Assembly (NCBI GenBank): GCA_023079485.1
Contig: CM041104.1
Location: 3,721,676-3,785,675, forward strand
Length of the DNA: 64,000 nucleotides
Direction: 5' to 3'
DNA from: Archilochus colubris
Taxonomy: Eukaryota > Chordata > Aves > Apodiformes > Trochilidae
Shown: positions 11,001 through 24,763 of the stretch, in pieces
How the letters are laid out: each line of letters begins with the position of its first letter
Position numbering within the stretch: position 1 is the stretch's first letter
Notes under the pieces: model-generated
Seen by the model: only the letters and a program-made list of their open reading frames with translations
Databases searched by the model: none
Told to the model about the DNA's origin: nothing
Position numbers and translations under genes: made by a program

Positions 11001-14000
11001 GCTTGGGGACACTGGGGTTGGAGCCTGGACTTGCACTCACTATTGGCTCATGCTGTCACTTGAGCCTGCCAGGAGTTGTATGGATCCGTGGGAGCTGACA
11101 GTCTCCCTTGGGAGATCCTCTCCAGCACATGCCCTGTGCCATTTGGGTCTATGAAGCTGAGCATTACTGCCTCTTATTCGTGCACCAGTCTTTCTCATGT
11201 ACATCACCTTGTCTGGTTTACAGGGAAGCATGGTGAGAGGAGACTGTCTTGGGTGAGGACATGTTACAGCATTTCCTCGTGGCTTCAAATCCACCTTTTC
11301 TTTCCTCCCAGCCCTTGAGTAGAAGCTTGTGTGTTGTCCAGTACATAGGAGTGCCAAAAGGGAAGAGGAGGAGACCTGAGCAGCCAAATCTTCCACCATG
11401 GAGACAGCAGCTGCTTTCTGCAGCAACTCTCCCATTCTCACAGCATGTCCCTGGTGTGGAGCTGGATGCTGGGCCCAGGCCCTGTGGATATCCCTTGCCT
11501 GGGATGATATTTGCTCCCTCTACCCTGCTTTGCTCTGAGGAGCAGAACTATTTGGGGGTGCCTGGAGGCATTTGTGTGAAGAGCTGTTGAGCTGAGCTTT
11601 GTACAGCTGGGCCTGGAGCCAGTGTTTGAGCTGGAGAGGGAGTTGTGGGACTGTGGAAAGGGGCAGTTTTCTCAGATTTGGTACAAATACTTCATGCCTG
11701 CTTGTCCTGGTATACAGCTGAGAGTGCTCTGCGTTTGAACTGAGTCAGTGCCCTGCCTGTAGTGTGTGCATGCCCCTGTACCTCCAGGTTATCTGAGAGA
11801 GTGGGAATTGTAGACAGAGACCTAAAATCTGAGTGATAGTGCCCTGAAAGAGGATTTTCTTGCCATCTTCTGCTGATGCTCCAGCTTTTGCCTTCCAGAG
11901 GGCACTACTAGGTTCCCTGTTGGTTCAGCAGTGCCCCAGGCTGGATCTGGCCAGGGCAGGAGCTGATGTGATCACAGTGGAGAGGGGACAGGGCTGACCC
12001 TATTGTGATCAAAACATGATACAAATGAGGCTGAAGCTGCTGATCTGCAGTTGCCAGCAGGTCAGCAGTTTTACTCTGGTACTTGGCCTCTTTGTGGAGA
12101 TGAACTGTGGTAGCATTTCAGTATCTGTTCCATCCCCCCTTTCAGAAACCAGCCCTCTACTCACCTGCTCAGACTGGACGCTGCAGCCATGTCCCTGGGC
12201 TTTGCTGTCCCCAACTCCTTCTCAGTCCCAAAGGCTGATTTGGAATTTTGGGAAGATTTTGGGAATAAGCTGGAAACCAGGACCGAGTGCTGCGCTAGTG
12301 TAAAGCGCATCCTGTGTTCAAGGCAAAGCTGAATGAGGATTTGCAGCACAGCTCTGCTGCCAGGATCCACCCACCAGCTCCTTCCTACTGCTGCTCCTAC
12401 TAACCCACTGCTGGCCCTGCTCACTGCCTGGCAGCAGAGCTGAGACGTATGCTGGTATCCTTCCCTGAGCATCAGATGGAGAGGAAAACACAGGGTGGAG
12501 TCATCTCATGCACAAAGGAAATGTTGAGGTACTGTTTCTGCCTTCAGTGGATTTTTCAGTTGTCTGAGGAGAGATTAAATGGGATTTTGGCACATTCACA
12601 GCCCCCTTCCCACCTCATTTTCCTGTGAATCTCTTACTGTAGTGGTATCTCTTAGAAGATATTTTTAGCTTTGTGTTTTCTTCCCCCTACCCCCACTTCC
12701 CCTTTGTATCTGGCTTTTGAAGGGAAACATGTTTCTGTAGGAAAAGAGAATGAGCCATTTCAGGAGACATATTGTCATGGGCAGAAGGGCTGGGAAATCT
12801 GATTGTGCGTTTTAAATGACACATTCCCTTTGTAGGCAGCTAATTGTACTTTCTGGGGTGAGTGCCAGCAGAAACCCATCCTGGCTGGGACAGAGGTTGG
12901 CAGGTATCAGGTGGGAGAGTGGATGGACCAGCCCTTCACAGCCTCCTCCTGCCCATCCATGCAGGACCATCACCCTGGTGGCTGTGGATAAGGGCTGCAG
13001 TGCTGGGAGGGGTCCTGCTGGTTTTTCTCCAAAATGATCCTGTTGGGAAACCTGTGTCACGTGTGGGGGAAGTAATTTAATGTTAGGATTAGATTGGCTA
13101 TTGATCTGGCAGTGTTTCTACCTGCTGGAGCTCCTGCTGCGCATGAGATGTTGTGGCACCTGGGAAAGTGTTAGGTCCCTGCTGGTGATGAGAGGGATGT
13201 GGTGAAGGTCTCAAAGTGGGAGAACAGGGGTGTGTTTAGACCCCAGAGTGGTCATATGGTTGGATCTGCTGCTCACTGTGGGTGGGAAGGTGCAGTTTTT
13301 GGTAATGATACAAACCCAGTGTTGATGGTGAAGTTTGGGTGGAAAACTCAGCCTGAATTCTCAGCAGTGTTGCCTTTTAGGAGATTTACTACAGGTGTCC
13401 TGACAGATGAAGGTCCTACAGAATGAACTGGCCACAAGAGTAACCTCCTTTGAGGTCTGACCTGGCTCTGGGTGTATGCATGCTCTGCAAATTCAGTGGG
13501 GCTCTTCTGCACAGAACCAAAAGCTGCTTTCTGGTAGTGGGATGTGAGTGAACTCTGTTGGTCACCTTGTCTTGTGTGTGATGTATTTGTAAGAAACGTA
13601 GCTGACTTAAGGGTGGCTGTTAGAGTCACTACAGCATGTAGAGAAAAGGTAGCTGTCCAGGCAGTGTTTTGGTGGCAGCTCCTCCTGTCTGAGTAAGCCC
13701 ACCAGGCCATTTCTGTGCTGCTGCAAGAGCCTTGGAGTTCCATCACTCCTGGCACAGTGCTGTGGCAGCCTGACGTGTGTATGCAGGGCAACTTGGAGGG
13801 CCCACGGTGCTGTAGTGCATGGTCATCTGAATGCTGTCTGGGCTGTTCCTTAGTGGCTTGCCAGAGCTAATGTGGTCCCTGTGCAGTGTGGAGCCATCAT
13901 TGCTGCATCTCTCTGCAGTCCTGCTTTGTGGAGCTGCCCCGTGTCCCTGCTCTGGTGGACATCTGAAGGGGACAGTGTGACTCCTCAACCCTTTCTTTGC

Positions 14001-15674
14001 CCTTTGTTAGACACATCAGCATTTTTGCAATGTGCTGGCCTAGATTTGAGTGAGCTGAGCTCAGCATGTGGCTCCCTAGTGACCCCAACAAGTGGCTGAG
14101 CCTGTCAGTGGTGTTGCCCAAGCTTTGCCCCTTGCACCCACTGGAGTCTCCACCTGGCAGCTGATGTCTCCCAGTGCCCAACCTGTCAGGGCCAGGTGGT
14201 ATGGGTGCCATGATGATGCTGTGACAGTGTGAGTCACTGTGGGATGTTTTCAAGGCCTGGGGCACTGTCTGTGGCTGAGGGGGTGTGTGCCCTGGCCTGG
14301 CACTGGGTAGAGCTGTGTGGCAGGAGATCACAATGCAATCTAGCATGGATTTTGCTAGCAGGAGCGTTATGAGGAGCTGCTTGCTTGCAGGTAGAAGGGA
14401 GCAGGTTTTGGGGGGGGAGGTGTCCCACTCCTCCTGCCTGTAGCCTGTATTCTTAGAATGCTTCATTGATATGGTATGCATTGTTGCAGTAGCTCAGATT
14501 CCAACATGTCTGTAGCTCAGAGCCTGCTGTGGTGCAGCCATCCTGCTGAATGCTGCTTCATGCAGCCAAAGCTTGCAAGGAGGGATGCTCAGTGTCTGAT
14601 GGAGGGTGAACACAGGCAGGTTGGGGACTGTTGAGTGCCACCACCCTGCCCTCAGTGACTGCATTCACCATCCTCCTTTGCAGGGGGAACACGGTGCAGC
14701 CCTGGCCAGCCCCCTTCTTCTGGGTCTGTTGAAAGCTGCTGCTCTTTTGCCTGGCTCTGCGTCCCTTGACTTGCCCTTTATGTGGAGAATGCCAAGTGTA
14801 GGAACCTGGGAGCAGCACAGGATCCTCCCACAGAAATTGCTGGGCTTGGCAGCATAGGAGCAGGGCCATGGATACCACACCAAAGGGTGAGAGAGCTCCC
14901 TGGGTGCCCACAGTTCTGTGTGATTTGTCTGCAGGTAGGAGCAGGGGGTGCTAATGTTGGAGTCCATTGCCCAGAGCAGCTTGAACTGAAGGGGCTCTTC
15001 ATCTCCTTGGGCTCCTTAGCCTCAGAACAGCAGCATCTGTTGGAGAAGAGGGGGCAGGTGAAGAAGAGAGATGTGAAGGAGACTTCTCCTGTGGTGGGCT
15101 GTGGGACTGAGGGCTGTGGGCACAGGGACAGTAGTCTTCACATGCCCATGGCACCCCTGGGTCTGTGGGCAGCATAGACTCTGTGCCTATTTGTGAGTGG
15201 GTTGGGAAAACCCGATTTCCAGGTCTGGGAGAGCAGCAAGCTGTGCACCAGGGTCTGTGTGTTCAGCTCCTGTGGTGTGTCTGGGCAAGGGGACATGGGG
15301 CTGCAGGTGCCAGAGGTGCCCCATGTTGCATCCCAGCCCCACTGCCTGTCACTGAGACAGCTGAACCAGTAAAACCAGTCTGTGTGGTGGCTGGAAAGGA
15401 GTCTGACCCTGGTGGGCATGCCCAGCACCAGCATTTGATGACGTCCTGCTGGGACTTCCCCTGGTGTGACAGCAGCAGGAGCTGAGGCAGGACCATGCTT
15501 TGGGTGGTGGCTGTAACTCCTTGTTCTTACCCTGTCTCTCATGCAAATCCTTTGGGGGTGCAGTTTTTCACTGCTGAAAGGTGATTTTTTTTCTTTGGAG
15601 GTGCTAAAGCCCAGCCCCCAACCTTACAGCATCAAGTTTTCTGCCTGGAAGACAGCAGCAGGTCTGGTCCTTGT

Positions 15675-15962
15675 CATAGAATCATAGAATGGTTAAGCTT
15701 GAAGGGACCTTAAAAATCATCTACTCCAAATTCCCTGCCTCTCATCTAGACAAGGCTGCTCAAGGCCCCATCCAACCTGGCCTTGAACGCTTCCAGGGAA
15801 GGGGCAGCCACAGCTTCCCTGGGTAACCTGTTCCAGAGCTTCACCACCCTCATACTAAAGAACTTCTTCTTAAGTTGCAGTCTAAACCTATTCTTCTTCA
15901 GTTTAAATCCATTTCCCCTTGTCCTATTGCTGGACACTTATGAAAAGTCTCTGTCCAGCTTA
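15675..15962 (-). mobile_element. CR1 LINE 3' end, minus strand
   Basis: It begins with CATAGAATCATAGAATGG, the reverse complement of the CR1 tail, and continues as the reverse complement of the CR1 3' end. On the minus strand an open frame at 15746-15937 reads the CR1 reverse-transcriptase C terminus, with WNRLPREAVAAPSLEAF followed by KARLDGALSSLV. It is 5'-truncated and inactive. Confidence 0.92.
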
Positions 15963-17075
15963 ACTGCAGGTTCCTTTCAGGTACTGGAACTGGGAGGGAA
16001 TGGCTGGAGTGCCAGTGCTGGATCAGTCACTGCATTGCTGAGCTGCTGGGGCACTGTTCAAATGGAAAGTGGAGCAGCTTTTATGCTGTTAACGAGTTCT
16101 TGGGAAAGCTGCTGTGGATCAGCATCACTCAGGGCAAGCTGTGTCGGACTACACACAGCTGATGTTTGCTTGCAGAGAGTGAAAGGTTTTTGCTGAATCC
16201 ATGGGAGATGCTAGTGCTTTGCATAGGCAGATCATCCTGCCTGCTTTGCTTCTGGTTTTCTGGGAGGATGGTTCTTGCCTATTGAGGGTGTGTTTGAAAA
16301 TTAACCCTTGGAATAGCAGAAGGTATATAGCTCTGCTGTAGAGCTAGGCTTCCTTTTTCATGTAACTGTAATGCCTGCTGGGCAGTATATCCTCCCCCAT
16401 TAGATGCAGCTGTCATCTAAAAAGTGGCCCTAAAAGTGCTGTTGCAGGATTTGGGCTGTTCCTATTAAAACTGCTGATTTTTAATCCCCATTGCCCAGAG
16501 CTGCTGGTCAGTCTGTGGATGATGGAGTGAGACTGGCTGGCATCAGTCCTGCATCACTGACCTGCACTGTTACCTGGGGCACAAGTCCTGCTGACCAGAT
16601 GTTGGCCTTGGCATCACTGCCAAGGTGAGCTGGAGGGTCAGGACAATGCAGTGGCACAGATGGCCCTGAAAGGAGAACTTGGGCAGTGCCCAGCAGTGCA
16701 ACCCAGGAGGGTGGGTATCTGTTTCACTTCTCAGGGGTGTGTTGGTTCTGTGGCACTGCCTGTAGTAAATACTTGGGTTTCTCACTCAAATGAGCAGAGC
16801 TGGCACACAGCACATGCAGCGGGCAGGCTGACTGCGTGAGAAGGTGCTGTTTTCACATCAGTCTTTTTGAGAGAAAAGTGGCATCCAAAATAATCTGGAG
16901 CTTACATTTTCCAGCCATTGGATTTGTGTGGAGTCTGACTGCAGTGCTCGAACTGTGCAGGCACCATCTTGTGATGAAGTGTCTGGCTAGTGCCCTTCCC
17001 TGCACTTGCTATAAGCTCTGGGAAGGTGGGTTTTTTTCCATTTCTTTCTAACCCAATCCGATTTCTTCTTTGCAG

Positions 17076-17125
17076 GTTGTGAGCTGTGCCCAAGCAGAGT
17101 GCTGAGAACAGCCCCTGGAAGCAGT
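17076..17125 (+). other. EPB41L1: Possible noncoding 5' UTR exon
   Basis: A good acceptor (pyrimidine-rich tract ending TTCTTCTTTGCAG at 17075) and a good donor (GCAGT|GTGAGT at 17125|17126) are only 50 nt apart. The segment contains no ATG. Such paired sites also arise by chance in a 34-kb intron, so this is a candidate only. Confidence 0.2.
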
Positions 17126-20100
17126 GTGAGTTTATCCTGAAAGCTTTTATTCTCCTTTAAAGATCTGACGTAAGAAGCTTGGGTGGGTTTTGTGGCACAG
17201 GAGGGGTTGCTCAAGAGGCAGTGATGTGGGATGGCTCATCTGTCAGAAACCCCCAGTAGGACTGGGAATCTGGCCTGCTGCTACCAGAGCACAAAACTGC
17301 TGGGCTTGGACTTGTTTTGTGTTTGCGTGTTGGGTTTTTTCCTAGTTTAGTTAGGAGTTGGGCAATGGCTCTTTTGCCAACAAAAAGGCTTCTGCTGTCT
17401 GTCTGAGTCTTTGCCCACTTATGGAGTGGCTTTTTGAGCTGTGCTTAACATGCCCTCTCCTCTGTGCAGAGGATTGGAGGAGTGCAGTGTGTCCATAAAC
17501 CAGCTGTTGAGTTTTGTTGGGTATGGATCCACGCGTCCCTGGGCACTGCCAGCCTGAGGCATCCCAGGGACTGCTGGGAGAAGACAGACTTGAGTCTGAG
17601 CTGCAAAATTAGATTGCTGGGATATCTGAAAGTGTGAAGGGCTTGTGGTCCAGGCCTTATCAGCTGACCACTGTGAGCCATTTGGCAGGGTGAACAGAGT
17701 GGGTTTGCATGGTGCCAACCCTGCCATGCCACCCGTGAGCTGCTCCTGCAGAGGAGAGCCAGGAGGACAGGGTCAGCTTCTGTCTTTGCTCTCTGACATG
17801 CAAGGTGAGCCTGGGTGTAGAGAAATGCAGCAGCTCATTGGGGGCCCAGGATGGGAGGAAGGTGTTGTCGTCTAAAAACTGAAGACACGGATCTCCCTGG
17901 CTGCACTCCAGGTGCTCTCCTATCCCTCTTCTGCCTCACAGAAGCACAGCACCCTGCACTCTGCACCCTGCATCTTGCTGCCTACTGGGGTTTGGCTCCT
18001 GCCCACAGAAAGCAGCGGCAGGCAGGGGATCTGTGTCCTTGCTGAGGGTGCTGATGGGCTCCTGCCATGTGCTCCTTTGGGCTAGAGGTGTTTCTGGCTC
18101 TGAATGGGCCAGTTCTTTTATGAGTGGTTTCTCATCAGAGGTGCTTGAAAGACAGTCCCTCTAGGAGAGCTCTTTGTGCGTCCAGCCTGTGTCTGTAGAG
18201 CAAGGAAAATGGCAGGTTTCTTATTCCATTTGTGTATACTAAAGAACATGGGTGCTGGAAGACCTTGTTTGGACTTGGGGGGGGCTGAGCTGCAGGCCCA
18301 GCTTTGGTGGTGGTGGATCACATGCCATCTGCATTGCTTGTGCCTCAGTTTCCCTCCAGCTGGAGGTGTGCCTCCACTCTGGGTGGGGAACACTGCTGGG
18401 GCAGCAGGCACTGGGAGTGTTCAGCTCCTGGGCAGTGCCTGGCAGGAAGCTCTGCCCATGTTTGGTGGGGTCAAGGCTTGTCTTTCACCAGGTGGGCATG
18501 GGGAGCAGGAGGACCCATGCCACCATCATGGTCACCTCGAGGTACCCAGCCAACCCCTCACTTTTGCTGGTGATGTTTTGCTGCATCCGTGTCTTGGATG
18601 CAGATGGGGTTCAGTGGACCATGTCTGAGTGGCTTTGTGTTTGTGTTTCCTCATTCAGTTGTATCTTGGGAACCAGCATCAGGGCCTTGAGGAAGCACTT
18701 GCAGAGCAGAACATCTCCCTGGCTGTGTGCCCACCTGTGTGCCAGCTGCCTGCAGGTCCCAGCTCCCTGGCGAGTCCAGGCAAGTGAAGCCTTGGCAGCA
18801 CAGCCTGGGCCAGCAGCTGCTTTGTGCTGAGGGAGGTGTCCTCCTGCTTCTGGAAGGGTTGGTGACACTCCTGTAATGGCACAGGGATTGTGCTGGTGAT
18901 GAGCTTCACATTTCTCTCTATAGCTCCCTCTCAGCTCATGTAATATCTGACCTCCTGACCTCCTGGGTGTCATGAGGGGCTTGCTGCAGGGACTGGGTGG
19001 GAAAGGAGTGTTGAAGAGGGGTGGGTGTCACCAGCCAGTTGGAGTGATAATTGTAGGTCCCTTCCAACCCAGCTACTCCATCCTTCTCAGGAGTGGTGCA
19101 CGAGATGTGACCATTACCTTGAGGAAAATGGTGTTTTGTGGCCACTGCTACAAAATGGCTCTCCGGGGCTGCCAATCAGAGGATGATAACTGCAGGCAGA
19201 GAGCTTGGGCCTTCCTTTGGAAGGAAGAAGATGGAAGGAGACAAGGCCAAGCACATGCCTGAGCTGGGCTTCCTTTGGCATCTCTCCTTGCTCTTTATCT
19301 ATTTAAGCTTCTCTCCTCTTCCAAAATGCTGCTTACAGGCTTGCCCAGGGTGTCTTTTCTGTTGTCCTTACACATAAGGCAGCTGATCACCCCTAGCCAG
19401 TGCAAGATGCCTGAACCTGTGGTCTCTGCCTTTCTCTTGCTTTTGTCTCCAAGAGCTGATTGCCTCAGCAGGTGACCTGGAGCAGGGACAGGAGCTGCTC
19501 TCTGGTGTCACCAACAGAGGAAGAGTGTTCCCTAGTGATCGATGGTTTGCAGCTCCCCTGCCTGTTTCTGAGGTGCCTTGCTAGTCACAGTGGTCACCCA
19601 TCAAGCATGTCTGCAGATGGGTGATCTGGGTCCAAAGGACACCAATTGTTGCCATAACAGCCTTGGGTTCAGTGTTTCTCCCTCTGCTGCACCAGAGCAG
19701 CCCTGGACTCCGTGCCAGGTTGTGAGGTCCTCTGTGTGAGGGTTGGAGCAGGAGTGGAGGGGTTGCTGTGGTGCTGGTGGTCCTTGTGTCTCCCTGGGGT
19801 TCTTGGTCCCTGCCTGGGATTACTGCTCCATGTGGCTATGCAAATCTTGGGCAACCTCTTCTGGATGCAGCAGTGAGGGAATTATCCCTGTAGCTCTGCT
19901 CATGGGCAGTTTCTGATGCTTGCAAAGTGCAGATGAGCACAGAGCAGCTGCTGAGTTCCCTTCCAGCACCCTGGGTAGGGTTATCTCCTTATCATAAGGG
20001 TTGGCTCAGGACACTGCATGGCCCACCTTGTGCCTGGGGAATGCTGCTGGGAGTAGCTGGGAAGATGAAGCTGTTCTTTCCCCGGTGCCCATCACCCTGG

Positions 20101-20189
20101 CACAGCCAGCAGGAGAGGACAGGCGGGTCCCAGGCAGGGGTCTGCCTGCTCCCCCTGTCCTGCCTCTGGCTGCTGGGACACTTGCAGCT

Positions 20190-20658
20190 TCAGTTCCAGA
20201 AGGACTGGGAACTGCTTGAGAGAGTCCAGTGCAGAGCCACAAAGATGATGAAGGGAGTGGAACATCTTCCTTGTGACAAAAGGCTGAGAGAGCTGGGGCT
20301 CTGCAGCTTGGATGAGACCAAGGGGTGACCTCAGTAATGGTTACAAGTATGTAAAGGGTGAGTGTCAGGAGGATGGAGCCAGGCTCTGCTCAGTGATGTC
20401 CAGTGATAGGATAAGGGGTAAGGGGTGCAAGTTGGAGGATAGGAGGTTCTATATAAACATTAGAAAAAGCTTTTTCACTGTGAGGGTGAGAGAACATTGG
20501 AACAGACTGCCCAATGAGGCTGTAGATTCTCCTTCTCATGAGATACTCAAAACCTGCCTGGATACATTCCTGTATGACCTACACTGGGTGGTCCTGCTTT
20601 GCCAGGGGAGTTGCACTCCATCTCTTGATGTCCTTTCCAACATTCTGTGTTTCTGTGT
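20190..20658 (+). mobile_element. CR1 LINE 3' region
   Basis: It follows avian CR1 3' sequence in order: AAGATGATGAAGGGAGTGGA, GGCTGAGAGAGCTGGGGCTC, GTGATAGGATAAGGGGTAAG, a heavily mutated 'ACTGCCCAATGAGGCTGTAG' block, and an ATTCTGTGTTTCTGTGT tail near 20641-20658. It is 5'-truncated and coding-dead. Confidence 0.85.
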
Positions 20659-23167
20659 AATTGATTTGGGAGCCTCAACCTGGGGTTGCTTGGTGCCATC
20701 TCAGCTACTGTGGCCTGGGCTGAGCAAACAGGTTTGTGGTATGTGGCAATGTGCACCCTGAGGGCTGGGGTGAGCTGCCAGCTCCTTCAGACTCAGCTTG
20801 GGAAGGGCTGGCTCCTGGCCGAGCACTCTGCTTGCTTTGGCTGGTACTTTTAACCTCTTCTACATCACCTCAGCTAGGAGCTGGGCTTCCCCCGAGCTGC
20901 ATTACCAGGGGATGGGCTGGGGTGCCTGCCTGTCTTCAAAGCCCTCTTCCTGCCAGCTGAAGGTTCTTTGCTTGCTGGCACTGTCATCCTGCACCACCTT
21001 GGGCACTGGGTGCTCTCTGCTCGTGTGGCAGGAGGGGGGGTTTGCCTTGGGAGGTGCAGCTTTTCTGCTTTTCTGCTCTGGTTGCTGTGCTCACCCAAGT
21101 CCTCAGCAGGTCTCTGTAGTGGAGAGCTCTGTTCCCACGAGATGTCCCATGAGATGTACCACCCTCACCACTGGCTTTGGCCAAAGGTATGAAGGGCTGG
21201 AACAGGCCTTGCTAAGCTGGGGATCCCACCAGGACTGTGTGGAAAAGGTGTCTGTTCTCAGATTCCTGTGGAGGAGGATCTGCCACTGAGGACTGGTGTT
21301 TCTGCAGCCTCTTTGGCACAGGAGGACCCAAGGGGTGGGAAGCTCTAAGTAGTGTCTGACCAGGCACAGTGTGCATGAGGGATCTGCAGGGCTGGCTGCC
21401 AAGGTTGGGTGCAGAGGCTGCACTACATCCAGTAGAGACCTCAGCCCTGACACAGCAAGGCTCTGGAGCATCACCTTCCAACAGGTGGGTGCTGGTGGTG
21501 TCAGCTCTTTACAACTCTTGCTGGAACAATGACTATTCTGGGACAGAGGCTTCTGAGTTTCTTGGCTTTCCTCCCTGTTGCTGCAGGGGTTAAACCATGT
21601 TAAGGCCACTTCTCACCCTCAGCAGCTCTAGAGCAGGCACTAAGAGCTGCTCATTGGGAGGTCAACAGATTCTGTGGGGCATGATCTGCTCCCCTGGATG
21701 CAGCTTGCCGGGCTCAGCCCCATCCAGAGCACAGGTTTGTGGTGCAGGAGCTTGCTTGCCTTTCTGGTGCTGCTGCAGGAGACATGGGAGGTTCTCATGC
21801 CTTTGGGTAAAGCACCGCAGCCTGCTGACAGAGTCCTCAGTATTTCCTCAGCTGTGGGATTGCTCATGGCCTTTAGGAAAGGGCCAGTTCTCCATGGAGT
21901 CATGTGCTGCCCTGGTACTTGGGTCTTGGCTTGTGTCCTTCCCCACCACCAAGAAGGCAGGAGACTTGGTAGGGTGATGGAGAAACTGGCAGGGCACCAG
22001 AGGGAACTTTACACTGAAGCTTTCAGAACCTCTGAGACCCCTGAACTTGATGGATGGAGTGTGAGGTTGGTTCTCCTTACCACTGGTGCCAGATGAAGGA
22101 TGCTGGTCTTGCTCCCATGTGCTTGTACCAGTCAGTGCTATTTGAGGTAGCTGGCATTGTGTCAGTCTGCATGTGGCTGCTGCTCAGGGTCCACTTTCCT
22201 CTGGCCAAAAGCCCAGCTTTACCCACTGAACCCTATGGTTGTGTTTGGTGGGGTGAGCAGGGGCACTGCTGATCCTTGGGACCCTCATGTGATGCTTCTT
22301 GTTCCTCCTTGCAAGGTCTTGTGTCAGTGATGAATTTTGGATGGAAAGGGCAGGAGGAGGAGGTAAGAAGAGGGCTGCTGTAATCCTGCTACAGCTTCAG
22401 CAAACCTTCTGCTTCACAAGGCTGCTCAGCTGCAAGTAAGAAGGTGCTGGTATCCAGGTTGCTGAGGAGGTGGAGACATTCAGCCACTGGGGATATTCTG
22501 CTGGCTGCTGAGGCTGTGCTGGATGGGTCACCATCCCTCCCCTTCACTGCCACCAGTGGCAGTCTCACTGGCTGTCCCTGATGCTGTTGCAGGGGATGTG
22601 GTGTTGAGTGGTGTGTGTGCTCATCCTAAGAGGCACTGGTGGCCCCCATGCCAGTGGCTCCAAGTGGCTGTTTTCTGCACCAGAACCCTTGATGGATGTC
22701 TTGGAGTCAGGGGAGAGCTGAACAAACCTGTGTGCTTCCGGCATGGATCAGGGTCCTGTGCTCTACACCCACCTCTAGGCAAGTCCCACGTGAGAGGCTG
22801 TCTGAGGTGGCAGGTGACCTTGTCACTGCTTGGCTCATCCACCTGGTGGCTGAGATGGGCAGCCTCATCTTTTGAAAAGTCCAGACTTCTCTTCCAGAAG
22901 GCACCCACCATGGGGCACCTTCCTGTCCCTGGTGAGGGACCAGGTACCAGTGAGCTGAGGCACGTGTTGCTGTGCTATGCCAGGACTACAGCCCTGCCTG
23001 CATCCCTGCATGACTGTCACCCATCCAACACTTTTACCAGGCAAGATCATGTCTTCTGTCTTCGTGCTGAGCCCTGGGTAGCCTCCATCAGCAGCCTGTG
23101 CTGTTCCCCAGGGGACTTTTCTCCTGGCTGCAGGACAGGTGTCCTGCCCACCATCCATAGGCCACAG

Positions 23168-23206
23168 TGGATGGATGGATGGATGGATGGATGGATGGAT
23201 GGATGG
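23168..23206 (+). repeat. (TGGA)n microsatellite
   Basis: About ten uninterrupted ATGG/TGGA tetranucleotide units. It makes all + strand frames read Met-Asp-Gly-Trp repeats, so the open frames 22523-23215, 23139-23354 and 23167-23382 that end or start in it are artefacts. Confidence 0.97.
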
Positions 23207-24742
23207 CTGTTATAAAAAGCATCTCTGTCTTGTTCCCCTTATGCTGTGGTCAGAGTGCTGTAGCCACACACTTGCTGCAGCCACGATGTCTCTGCCCTGT
23301 GACCAGGCTGGGCTGTGTAGGACACCAGGGTCAGCCTGGGATGGACCTGTCTGAGCCTGGACCATCTTTGAGCTGCTGCTAGGCTTTTGTCCCTGCTCTC
23401 AACTGTGGCTGCCCTGGTTTAGCTGGGCAGGCAGGAGCTGTGCCAGCCATGCCCAGGGCTGCTTGGCACAAGCTTTATGCTGGGGAGTTCTCCCCTGGCT
23501 CTGCCATGCAAGGCCAGCTGGGCTGTGACAGTGGGGTCCCTGCTCCCTGCATTCAGACTGCCTGCAGCACCCTGTCCTGCCATGGGTTTGCACCTGTGGT
23601 GCCTGGACCTTCGTCTCTGAGCATGAGGTACTGGTGGTCACCTTGGGGCTCTGCCCTTGGGTGTGGTGGGGAGGAGAGGTTTCATTCAGGTTTGATTTTC
23701 TTTCTGCTTTATTTACTCTAGTTTAAAAAACCCTTCCTGCTGCCTGTCCTTCTGCAGTCATTTAATTGTCCAAGTTCCATGAATATCCATGAATATCCTG
23801 GGGGTAGAGTTTGAGACACATCAAAGCTGAATGAGCTTCTGCAGGCAGTAAGTGTATATCCTTTTGGAGCTGGAAAGAGATGAAACAGCTGAGAAAAACA
23901 ACTGCTCAGGATTGTCCAGGAGGTAGAATGGAAGGATTGGGGGAGAATTGCGAGGGAAAACCATCAATATTAGCTTTCCAGAAAATGTCTGCCTTTTGCC
24001 CGAGGGACCAGCCAGTGCCATGGGTCCCCTGGTGGGGTGAGGCCTGGAGGATGCTGGATGGGGGAACACCAGGGTGGAACAGTTCTGTAGTGCTGCTGAG
24101 GTCCCTGTGCACCACTCGCAGTTTTAACCCTGGCACAGGTTTAGTGCAGCTGCACAAAAGAATTACTTGTTCACATTGTCCAGGTGACTGATTCCTGTCA
24201 CCCCTCTTGCAGGGTCATCATCTGGTTGTGTCGAAATGGAGGAGTGGTGTCAGGCTTGAAAAGGGTTAAAATCAAGTGGCAAAATTGGTGTCATTCCTGG
24301 GCTGGATTCCTTGCATGGGATCTCTGGGCATAGTGTGGGCAGCAGCAGACTTCCACTGACCCAGCTGGCACCTGAGCAATAGACCTGATGTATTTGTAGT
24401 TCAAGAAAAAAAAAAACAACAACAAAAAAACCCTGGAATTTTTAGCTTCACACTTGAGAATAATACAAAACAAATGGACTAAATCCCAAGGGTGGCATTG
24501 TTTATAGTCTCCAGGAGCAGATAAAGGCAGTGCTTGGGAGGTGTCTGTGGCACACTCTTCAGCAGAAGCTTGGGAGGGTGCTGTGCATCCTGTGTGGTTC
24601 ACGTTGCTGCCCTGGCCCTGCTCATGCCTTTGACTTGTTCTCGGTGCATTGTTAAGCCTGCAGTCCAACAAAAAAAATTCTTTTGGGTTTGTTTTAAAAA
24701 CCCAATCATTATGTTGCATAATTTATCACCTTCCCATATCTT

Positions 24743-24763
24743 AAAAAAAAAAAAAAAAAAAAA
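24743..24763 (+). repeat. Poly(A) tract
   Basis: 21 consecutive A bases. There is no upstream sequence identifying it as a SINE or processed pseudogene. A second A-rich stretch with CAA units lies at about 24406-24432. Confidence 0.9.

Noticed and set aside
19020..19090. CR1-like phrase 'GTAGGTCCCTTCCAACCC'
   Set aside because: Only about 20 bases resemble a CR1 3' end; too short to call.
22523..23215. 230-codon open frame
   Set aside because: It ends in the TGGA microsatellite. No domain, no splice support, and similar-sized frames overlap on the minus strand.
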